Below, in pieces: positions 1 to 5,538 of a stretch of 5,538 nt of DNA. Below the pieces are notes generated by a model. That model worked only from the letters and a program-made list of their open reading frames with translations, ran no database searches and was not told the DNA's origin. The stretch comes from an uncultured Clostridia bacterium (GTDB lineage Bacteria > Bacillota > Clostridia > Oscillospirales > CAG-272): positions 1-5,538 of the forward strand of contig CAMJDE010000138.1 in assembly GCA_946404295.1 (NCBI GenBank), read 5' to 3'. The position numbers and the translations under genes are program-made. Within the stretch, counting starts at the first letter, position 1. Each line of letters starts with the position of its first letter.

Positions 1-1011
1 AGCGCACTGACAGTCGTCTATCTGCGTACCAAATACTACGACGTCAGGGAGTTCCGTTCGATCCGGACGGTTTACGCCATCCACAATATCGAATACCAGG
101 GAAAATACGACCTCGCGATCCTGGGCGATATTTTCGGACTTGACGACCGTTTCCGGCCCGTCGTTGAATACGACGGATGCATCAACCTGATGAAGGGGGC
201 GCTCGTCGTCGCCGACCGCGTCACGACGGTCAGCCCGAACTACGCTTGCGAGCTTCGCCAGGCGTACTTCGCCTACGGGCTCCAGCACGTCATCAACGCC
301 AACGGGCATAAACTGTCGGGGATCATCAACGGGATCGACGTCGACTATTTCTCCCCCGAACGCGGCGGCGATATCGTCGCTCCCTACTCCCTCCGGGACG
401 TTTGGGAAGGAAAGGCGAAGAACAAGGCGGCGATGCAGAACGAGCTGGGGCTTCCCGTCCGCCGCGACGTTCCGCTCGCCGTGATGATCACGCGGCTCGC
501 GCGGCAGAAGGGCGTTGATCTTCTGACCTGTATCCTCGACGAATTGCTCGGCGCGGATATGCAGTTCGTGATCCTCGGGACGGGGGACGCCGATTACGAA
601 CAGACTCTGACCGATATCGCGTCGCGTCATCCCGACAAGATGCGCACGCTCCTGAAGTTCGACCGCGCCCTCTCCAAACGGCTCTACGCCTCGGCGGATC
701 TGTTTTTGATGCCGTCCCGTTCGGAGCCCTGCGGTCTTGCGCAGATGATCGCCTGCGCCTACGGCACGATCCCGGTCGTGCGCGCGGTCGGCGGTCTCTA
801 CGACACGATCGTCCCGTACGGGCAGGAGGGAGCCAACGGTTTCGTGTTCAATAACTACAACGCGCACGAACTGCTCTTCCGCGTCAAGGACGCGCTCTCG
901 CTCTACCGGAACCCCGACGAGTGGGGCAAACTCGTCACCGGCGCGATGACGACCGACTTCTCCTGGGATCGCTCCGCGCAAAAATACCTGAAGCTCTACC
1001 GGGGGCTCTGA
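1..1011 (+). CDS. glgA: Glycogen synthase (ADP-glucose type), 5'-truncated by window edge
   Basis: Transfers glucose from ADP-glucose to the non-reducing end of an alpha-1,4-glucan in the cytoplasm (GT5, GT-B fold). The frame is open from base 1, giving 336 residues. Bacterial GlgA is usually about 475-480 residues, so roughly 140 are missing, including the N-terminal KTGGL loop and the HDWH segment; the visible part begins just after the latter. Visible landmarks (numbered from base 1) are TVYAIHNIEYQGKY near 24-37, the family segment KLSGIINGIDVDYFSPE near 104-120, the ADP/phosphate-binding RLARQKG with Arg165 and Lys170, and SEPCGL with the conserved Glu242, followed by YGTIPVVRAVGGLYDT. 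The ATG at 190 is an internal Met, because homologous sequence continues upstream of it. The stop at 1009-1011 lies 33 nt before glgP. No internal break is seen. The truncation is only the window edge. Confidence 0.96.
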   Translation, partial: SALTVVYLRTKYYDVREFRSIRTVYAIHNIEYQGKYDLAILGDIFGLDDRFRPVVEYDGCINLMKGALVVADRVTTVSPNYACELRQAYFAYGLQHVINANGHKLSGIINGIDVDYFSPERGGDIVAPYSLRDVWEGKAKNKAAMQNELGLPVRRDVPLAVMITRLARQKGVDLLTCILDELLGADMQFVILGTGDADYEQTLTDIASRHPDKMRTLLKFDRALSKRLYASADLFLMPSRSEPCGLAQMIACAYGTIPVVRAVGGLYDTIVPYGQEGANGFVFNNYNAHELLFRVKDALSLYRNPDEWGKLVTGAMTTDFSWDRSAQKYLKLYRGL

Positions 1012-1031
1012 TCTCCCGTATTATTTCCGAG

Positions 1032-1037
1032 AAAGGA
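1032..1037 (+). promoter_or_regulatory. Shine-Dalgarno site of glgP
   Basis: The purine run AAAGGA lies 7 nt upstream of the ATG at 1045, which is ideal spacing and fixes that start. The site sits in the only real intergenic gap inside the operon (1012-1044). A short inverted repeat, TTTCC (1024-1028) and GGAAA (1035-1039) with a 6-nt loop, could pair with part of the site. The stem is only 5 bp, so any effect on initiation would be modest. No promoter or terminator is visible in the gap, which supports co-transcription with glgA. Confidence 0.8.
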
Positions 1038-1044
1038 AACCGCA

Positions 1045-3531
1045 ATGGCACAAGCAAAGACCGTAAAGCAAAACCCCGTTCAAAAGAAAAAAGAGGACCG
1101 GATCAACGCCGAAACGCTCCGCAAACTGATCGACGCGAAACTTCTTTCGCGCGGGATCGGCACGCCCGAAGAGGCGACCGACGAGCAACTCTACCGCGCC
1201 GTCGTCGCCGTCGTCAAGGACGTGATGAACAAGGACCGAACCGATTTCAAAAAGCGGATCAAGGCGGCGAAGAGCAAGAAGGTCTGCTATCTCTGTATGG
1301 AGTTTCTCGTCGGGCGTTCGCTCGAAAAGAACGTGAACAACCTCGGTATCCGGGAGGCGCTTGACAAGGTGCTTCTCGACTACGGGCGCGATTTCGCCTC
1401 GATCTTCGCCTGCGAGACCGACCCGGGGCTCGGAAACGGGGGGCTCGGGCGGCTTGCCGCCTGCTTTATGGATTCGCTCTCCGCGCTCGACTATTCGGCG
1501 TCGGGCTATTCGCTGCTTTACGAGAACGGGCTCTTCCGTCAGAAACTCGTAGACGGCGAGCAGGTCGAGATCCCCGATCAATGGATCGAACACGGCGGCG
1601 CGTGGCTGATCGCGCGTCCCGAAAAGAGTATGTCGGTCCGTTTCGGCGGGCAGATCAGCGAAAACTGGGAGAACGGACAACTCAAGATCACGAACACCGA
1701 GTACGACGAGGTGCGCGCCGTCGCCTACGATCTGATGATCCCCGGCACGACCACCAACGCCGTCAACACGCTCCGGCTCTGGAAGGCGAAGGAGGCGGCG
1801 GTGCCCACTCTCGGTTTCTCGACCCAGGGGACCTACGTCAAGTCGCTCGAGGAGACCAGCCGCGCCGAGGAGATCACGAAACAGCTCTATCCGCCCGACA
1901 ACCACGATGAGGGAAAACTCCTCCGTCTGACGCAGCAATACTTCCTCGTTTCGGCGTCGCTGCAGAGTATTTTCAGCGACTATTACGCGTCCTACGGCTC
2001 GCTTGCCGGGTTCTCGGACCGCATCGCCATTCACATCAACGATACGCACCCGGCGCTCTGCATTCCCGAACTGATGCGGATCCTGATGGACGTCTACTCC
2101 TATTCGTGGGAGGACGCGTGGGACACGGTCGTCAAGACCGTGACCTACACCAACCATACCGTGATGCCCGAGGCGCTCGAGTGCTGGCGGGTCGATCTCT
2201 TCCGCCTGAAACTCCCGCGGATCTATATGATCGTCGAGGAGTTCAACCGCCGTTTCTGCGCCGATCTCTGGAAACTCTATCCCGGCGACTGGGATCGCAT
2301 TTCGCGGATGGCGGTCGTCGCCTACGGGCAGGTGCGGATGGCGAACCTCTCGGTCGTCGGCTCGCACACCGTCAACGGCGTGTCGGCGCTGCACAGCGAT
2401 ATTCTGAAAAAGACCGTTTTTCACGATTTCTATAAGATGACGCCGTGGAAGTTCACGAACGTCACCAACGGCGTTTTTCACCGCCGCTGGCTGATTTCGG
2501 CGAACCCGGGGCTGACCGCGCTTCTGAAGGATTGTATCGGCGACGGCTTTGCCGAGCACCCCGAGGAACTCGAGAAGTTCGACCGGTTTGCCGACGATCC
2601 CGCCGTCCTCGACCGTCTCGGCGAGGTGAAACGGCAGAACAAAGTGCGCTTCGCCGCCTACGTCAAGGAGAAAACGGGACAGATCATCGACCCCGACTCG
2701 ATCTTCGACGTTCAGGTCAAGCGGATGCACGAATACAAGCGGCAGCTTTTGAACGCCTTGAAGATCCTCTCGATGTATCAGGAGATCTGCGACAATCCGG
2801 CGTCGGTTATCCCGAAGCAGACCTTCATCTTCGGTGCAAAAGCGGCGCCGGGGTATCAGATGGCGAAGAAACTGATCCGGTTCCTCTATTTCCTGAGCCG
2901 CGAACTTGAGGGCAACCCGCTGACGCGCGATCGGCTGAAACTCGTCTTTATGGAGGAGTACAACGTCAGTCTCGCCGAGATCCTGATCCCCTCCGCCGAC
3001 ATCAGCGAGCAGATCTCGCTCGCCGGGAAAGAGGCGAGCGGAACGGGGAATATGAAACTGATGATGAACGGCGCCCTGACCCTCGGGACCCTCGACGGCG
3101 CGAACGTCGAGATCCTCGATTCGGTCGGAGACCCGAACGTCTATATCTTCGGTCTGAACACCTACGAGGTCGATGAACTCTGGCGCCACGGCTATATCGC
3201 GCGCGAGTTCTATCACTCCTCCGAGACGCTGCATCGCACGATCGACCGTCTCTGGTACCCGATCGGCGGGCAGGACTTCTCGCATATCGCCGATTATCTG
3301 ATCAACGGCGGTTATACGGTCGCGGATCCCTTTATGTGCCTTGCCGATTTCGATTCCTACTGCGTGACGGCGGAACGCGCCCTGAACGACTACCGCGACA
3401 GACGCGCGTGGAACCGCAAATCCCTGATCAACATCGCGCGCTCGGGTCGTTTCTCGAGCGACGTCTCGATCCGTCACTACGCGAACGAGATCTGGCACAT
3501 CGACCCGGTCGGCGGTGAACCCCTTGTCTGA
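1045..3531 (+). CDS. glgP: Glycogen/maltodextrin phosphorylase (GT35, PLP-dependent)
   Basis: Releases glucose-1-phosphate from the non-reducing ends of alpha-1,4-glucan chains by phosphorolysis, using pyridoxal 5'-phosphate. The 828 residues are close to the usual bacterial length of about 800-815, so the gene is complete. Landmarks in order: a Lys-rich N-terminal tail (about 1-25); YLCMEFLVGRSL at 82-93; the glycine-rich DPGLGNGGLGRL at 126-137; INDTHPAL with the active-site His335; TNHT at 369-372; TNGVFHRRW at 474-482; VQVKRMHEYKRQ at 556-567; FGAKAAPGYQMAKK; and the PLP signature EASGTGNMK, with the Schiff-base Lys671 followed by LMMNGALTLGTLDGANVEI. The start is ATG with a well-spaced AAAGGA. 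The tail overlaps the next gene. No eukaryote-style N-terminal phosphorylation segment is evident. Glycogen versus maltodextrin preference cannot be read from the sequence; position next to glgA favours glycogen. No TTA, CTA or TCA codon occurs in the gene. Confidence 0.97.
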   Translation: MAQAKTVKQNPVQKKKEDRINAETLRKLIDAKLLSRGIGTPEEATDEQLYRAVVAVVKDVMNKDRTDFKKRIKAAKSKKVCYLCMEFLVGRSLEKNVNNLGIREALDKVLLDYGRDFASIFACETDPGLGNGGLGRLAACFMDSLSALDYSASGYSLLYENGLFRQKLVDGEQVEIPDQWIEHGGAWLIARPEKSMSVRFGGQISENWENGQLKITNTEYDEVRAVAYDLMIPGTTTNAVNTLRLWKAKEAAVPTLGFSTQGTYVKSLEETSRAEEITKQLYPPDNHDEGKLLRLTQQYFLVSASLQSIFSDYYASYGSLAGFSDRIAIHINDTHPALCIPELMRILMDVYSYSWEDAWDTVVKTVTYTNHTVMPEALECWRVDLFRLKLPRIYMIVEEFNRRFCADLWKLYPGDWDRISRMAVVAYGQVRMANLSVVGSHTVNGVSALHSDILKKTVFHDFYKMTPWKFTNVTNGVFHRRWLISANPGLTALLKDCIGDGFAEHPEELEKFDRFADDPAVLDRLGEVKRQNKVRFAAYVKEKTGQIIDPDSIFDVQVKRMHEYKRQLLNALKILSMYQEICDNPASVIPKQTFIFGAKAAPGYQMAKKLIRFLYFLSRELEGNPLTRDRLKLVFMEEYNVSLAEILIPSADISEQISLAGKEASGTGNMKLMMNGALTLGTLDGANVEILDSVGDPNVYIFGLNTYEVDELWRHGYIAREFYHSSETLHRTIDRLWYPIGGQDFSHIADYLINGGYTVADPFMCLADFDSYCVTAERALNDYRDRRAWNRKSLINIARSGRFSSDVSIRHYANEIWHIDPVGGEPLV
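3514..3526 (+). promoter_or_regulatory. Start region of the GH13 gene, inside the glgP tail
   Basis: Two starts are possible. GTG at 3515 gives a 17-nt overlap with glgP but has only a weak purine run upstream. TTG at 3524 gives an 8-nt overlap and has GGTGA (3514-3518) 5 nt upstream, a reasonable Shine-Dalgarno. The first in-frame ATG lies far downstream, beyond the start of the catalytic barrel, so a non-ATG start is required. Either choice puts initiation where ribosomes finish glgP, which suggests translational coupling. The choice changes the protein by only three residues. Confidence 0.55.
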
Positions 3532-5428
3532 TCTTCGTCCGGATCCCGCACGCGTGCTTGCCGTCTGCGGGAGATACGAGGGTGTTTGCGGAAACGAACG
3601 CTACGCCGACCGCCGCGCCGCGGGTCGGCGGGACGCCGTGTCGCTCTCGTTCTTGATCCCGCGGCAGATCGGCGCCGCCTCGGTCACGCTCGTCGCGTGC
3701 TCCGGGGACGGACAAAACGAAAAGACCTTCTCGCTTTCCTGGGAAGGTCTTTTCGGCGCGTCCGACCGATACGCGGTCGACCTGACGGGACGGCTCCCGG
3801 TCGATCTGTGGTTTCTCTCGGTCTTTGCCGAGACCGCGATCGGGCGCGTGTGGCTGCTGCGCCGCCCGGGTGGGACCCTTGCGTTTTCCTTGACGCCGCC
3901 CGGAGAGATCGAATCCTTCCAGTTGACCGTCACCGATTTTCCGAAGCGGAAGGATCCGGCGGATGGCGGCGCGGTCTATCAGATATTCGTCGACCGATTC
4001 AATCGCGGGAAAGAGACCCCCGTTCCCGAGGGGATGGAACTCGTCTCCGACTGGAACTCGCACGACGTCGAATATCCGATCTATCCCGGCGCGCCGATGA
4101 AGAACAACCGCGTGTGGGGAGGGAACCTGTCCGGGATCGTCGAAAAACTCGACGAGATCGCATCTCTCGGCGTGACGCTGATCTATCTGTCCCCGATCTT
4201 TCTTTCGCCGTCGAACCACCGCTACGACACGTCGGACTATCTGACGATCGATCCGCTCGTCGGGGACGAAAACGATCTGAAAGAACTGATCGCCGAGGCG
4301 AAAAAGCGGGGGATCGGGATTCTTCTCGACGGCGTGTTCAATCATACCGGATCCGACAGCGTCTATTTCAATCAAAAGGGGCGTTTTCCGGTCCTCGGCG
4401 CCTGTCAGGGTCCCTCATCGCCCTTTTACCGCTGGTACAACTTCCGGCACTTCCCGGATGACTACGAGTGCTGGTGGAATATTCCGATCCTGCCGCGTAT
4501 CGATCCCGACGAGCCCTCCTGCCGCGATTTCTTCGCGGGTAAGGACGGCGTGATCGCCCGCTACGCCGCGCTTGGCGTCAAGGGATTCCGGCTCGACGTG
4601 GCGGACGAACTCTCCGACGACTTTATCCGCGCGATCCGCGAGCGTCTTTCCGCTTTTGACAAGACTGATCTGCTCTACGGTGAGGTCTGGGAGGACGCGT
4701 CGAATAAGATCGCCTACGACAAAAGAAAGCGTTACTACTGCGGGCGGGAACTCGACGGCGTGATGAACTATCCCTTCCGCACGGCGATCCTTGAGTATCT
4801 CCGGGACGGGAAAACCGATTCGCTCGCGTACTATATCGGCGAGGTGATGCCGAATATGCCGCGCGAGACGGTGCCTCTCCAACTCAATCTGATCGGTACG
4901 CACGACACGGCGCGCGCGATCACCGCCCTCGCTGGAGAACCCGAAAACGGACGGACGGTCAGGGAACTCGCCGACGTGAAAATGACGCGCGAGGAATACG
5001 ACGTCGGAGCACGGCGGCTGATCCTGGCGTTCCTGCTTTCGGCGACGTTCCCGGGGCGACCCATGATCTACTACGGCGACGAGGTCGGGATGGAGGGGTA
5101 CAAAGACCCGATGAACCGGATGCCGTACCCGTGGGGAATGGAAGATACAAACGTCCGCGAAGCGTACCGCGCGATCGCGAAACTCCGTGCGGAGACCAAA
5201 GCGTTGCAGAGCGGCGCGTTTAAACTCCGGTATCTCGACGATTCGCTTCTCGTTTACGAACGAAAAGCGGGAAAAGGCGCTGTCACGGTGTTCATAAATC
5301 GTTCACAATCTGTTTTAAGTGTCTCTCTTGATGGCAAATATCGCGATATAATCCGAGGCAGAAGCGCAAACCGCTCGATTGCGCTCGAACCGCTCTCTTT
5401 TGCGGTCTTGTCGGAACAGGATACTTGA
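3515..5428 (+). CDS. GH13 alpha-glucan hydrolase (neopullulanase/maltogenic amylase-like)
   Basis: Probably hydrolyses alpha-1,4 (and perhaps alpha-1,6) bonds of maltodextrins or glycogen limit dextrin in the cytoplasm, since no signal peptide or membrane segment is present. From the GTG start it has 637 residues. Residues about 1-145 are a beta-rich, CBM34-like N-terminal domain. The catalytic barrel starts with AVYQIFVDRF (153-162). Further landmarks are HRYDTSDY (235-242), conserved region I DGVFNH (272-277), WW and LPRID (320-330), region II GFRLDVADE with nucleophile Asp361, region III LYGEVWED with acid/base Glu390, region IV GTHDT with His463 and Asp464, and PMIYYGDE (516-523). A C-terminal beta domain runs from about 555. 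All three catalytic carboxylates are present, so it should be active. The N-terminal domain plus barrel fits cyclomaltodextrinase/neopullulanase-type GH13. It is less like an isoamylase-type GlgX debranching enzyme, but the exact subfamily and bond specificity are inferred. A strong hairpin and an AT-rich tail lie within the gene. Confidence 0.9.
   Translation: MNPLSDLRPDPARVLAVCGRYEGVCGNERYADRRAAGRRDAVSLSFLIPRQIGAASVTLVACSGDGQNEKTFSLSWEGLFGASDRYAVDLTGRLPVDLWFLSVFAETAIGRVWLLRRPGGTLAFSLTPPGEIESFQLTVTDFPKRKDPADGGAVYQIFVDRFNRGKETPVPEGMELVSDWNSHDVEYPIYPGAPMKNNRVWGGNLSGIVEKLDEIASLGVTLIYLSPIFLSPSNHRYDTSDYLTIDPLVGDENDLKELIAEAKKRGIGILLDGVFNHTGSDSVYFNQKGRFPVLGACQGPSSPFYRWYNFRHFPDDYECWWNIPILPRIDPDEPSCRDFFAGKDGVIARYAALGVKGFRLDVADELSDDFIRAIRERLSAFDKTDLLYGEVWEDASNKIAYDKRKRYYCGRELDGVMNYPFRTAILEYLRDGKTDSLAYYIGEVMPNMPRETVPLQLNLIGTHDTARAITALAGEPENGRTVRELADVKMTREEYDVGARRLILAFLLSATFPGRPMIYYGDEVGMEGYKDPMNRMPYPWGMEDTNVREAYRAIAKLRAETKALQSGAFKLRYLDDSLLVYERKAGKGAVTVFINRSQSVLSVSLDGKYRDIIRGRSANRSIALEPLSFAVLSEQDT
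3718..3755 (+). repeat. Perfect 13-bp inverted repeat (stem-loop) inside the GH13 gene
   Basis: CGAAAAGACCTTC (3718-3730) is exactly complementary to GAAGGTCTTTTCG (3743-3755), with 12 nt between the arms. In RNA the stem can extend inward through U-G, C-G and G-U pairs (3731-3733 with 3740-3742) to 16 bp with a 6-nt loop. The 3' arm ends in TTTT before CGG, so the base of the stem resembles an intrinsic terminator whose U-run is paired with an upstream A-run. It lies about 200 nt into the gene and encodes part of the N-terminal beta domain (EKTFSLSWEGLF). The pairing is seen directly. Any role in attenuation, RNA processing or mRNA stability is inference. Confidence 0.6.
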
Positions 5429-5482
5429 TTTTTTGCCCGATTTGCCCGTTTTTGGGGCTGCTGACAGAACCTTTTTCGCATA

Positions 5483-5497
5483 GATCGGCGCCCGATC
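5483..5497 (+). repeat. Short GC-rich hairpin in the operon trailer
   Basis: GATCGG (5483-5488) pairs perfectly with CCGATC (5492-5497) across a CGC loop. It lies in the 110-nt non-coding tail (5429-5538) after the GH13 gene, just before the larger terminator-like hairpin. No T-run follows, so it is not a terminator by itself. The same tail also has an 8-nt direct repeat, TTTGCCCG, at 5432-5439 and 5441-5448. A 6-bp stem can occur by chance. It might contribute to 3'-end folding. Confidence 0.3.
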
Positions 5498-5507
5498 AGC
5501 CGAAAAT

Positions 5508-5538
5508 ACCTCCGGGAACAAAACCGTTTCCGGAGGTT
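5508..5538 (+). terminator. Probable rho-independent terminator at the operon end, cut by the edge
   Basis: ACCTCCGGGAAC (5508-5519) pairs with GTTTCCGGAGGT (5526-5537) to give a 12-bp stem with one G-T wobble and a 6-nt loop (AAAACC). It lies about 80 nt after the GH13 stop codon, where the end of a glgA-glgP-GH13 transcript would be expected. The window stops one base after the stem, so the expected T-run cannot be seen. A short A-run (5503-5506) before the stem could act as a T-run for transcripts arriving from the opposite strand, so it may be bidirectional. Confidence 0.7.

Noticed and set aside
190..1011. ATG at 190 as the true start of the synthase
   Set aside because: Glycogen synthase homology (TVYAIHNIEYQGKY and flanks) continues in frame from base 1, so this Met is internal and the gene begins before the window.
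1021..3498. 825-codon open frame on the minus strand, opposite glgP
   Set aside because: It mirrors the codon frame of a clear glycogen phosphorylase. Its Arg/Asp/Val-rich translation has no recognisable domain, and its openness follows from the lack of TTA, CTA and TCA codons in glgP.
3604..3630. 8-bp inverted repeat CGCCGACC / GGTCGGCG with an 11-nt loop
   Set aside because: About one stem of this size is expected by chance in a GC-rich window this long, and there is no T-run or positional reason to call it functional.
3428..4375. 315-codon open frame on the minus strand across the glgP/GH13 junction
   Set aside because: It is a codon-bias shadow of the GH13 frame. It has no recognisable domain, and its translation has the same Arg/Asp-rich character as the other shadows.
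5328..5352. TTGATG...TATAAT as a confident promoter
   Set aside because: The spacer is only 13 nt, too short for a normal sigma-70 promoter, and there is no extended -10 TG. It is kept as a low-interest observation, not as a feature.
5254..5521. Minus-strand open frames over the GH13 tail and trailer (75 and 68 codons)
   Set aside because: They overlap the conserved C-terminal domain and run through the terminator-like hairpin, have no clear ribosome site, and have no recognisable product.
1..5538. A hidden mobile element, CRISPR array, tRNA/rRNA gene or defence system
   Set aside because: Three genes of one pathway fill nearly all of the window. No tandem spaced repeats, transposase motifs, terminal inverted repeats or RNA-gene cores were seen on either strand.

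Overview
The window is a compact, GC-rich (about 60% by eye) stretch of a bacterial glycogen-metabolism operon, with all genes on the + strand. The glycogen synthase and phosphorylase sequences most resemble those of Firmicutes (Clostridia, gut-type uncultured lineages). That placement comes from recognising sequence style, not from a search, so it is moderate to low confidence.

Layout: (1) 1-1011 is the C-terminal two thirds of glycogen synthase GlgA, cut by the left edge. (2) A 33-nt gap carries a clear Shine-Dalgarno sequence. (3) 1045-3531 is a complete glycogen phosphorylase GlgP with an intact PLP-lysine signature. (4) 3515-5428 is a complete cytoplasmic GH13 alpha-glucan hydrolase of neopullulanase / cyclomaltodextrinase / maltogenic-amylase type. 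It starts at GTG or TTG inside the end of glgP. (5) 5429-5538 is an AT-richer trailer with a small hairpin and a 12-bp terminator-like hairpin that abuts the right edge.

How they work together: GlgA extends alpha-1,4 chains from ADP-glucose, GlgP shortens them by phosphorolysis to glucose-1-phosphate, and the GH13 enzyme probably deals with the branched limit dextrin or released maltodextrins. The tight packing (33-nt gap, then a 17- or 8-nt overlap, then a terminator-like hairpin) suggests one transcript whose promoter lies upstream of the window.

No mobile element, CRISPR array, tRNA, rRNA or defence-type system is visible. The region is mostly ordinary metabolism. The observations most worth a second look are a perfect 13-bp inverted repeat (potentially a 16-bp RNA stem) inside the GH13 coding sequence, and an AT-rich, rare-codon pocket with a perfect TATAAT near the end of that gene.
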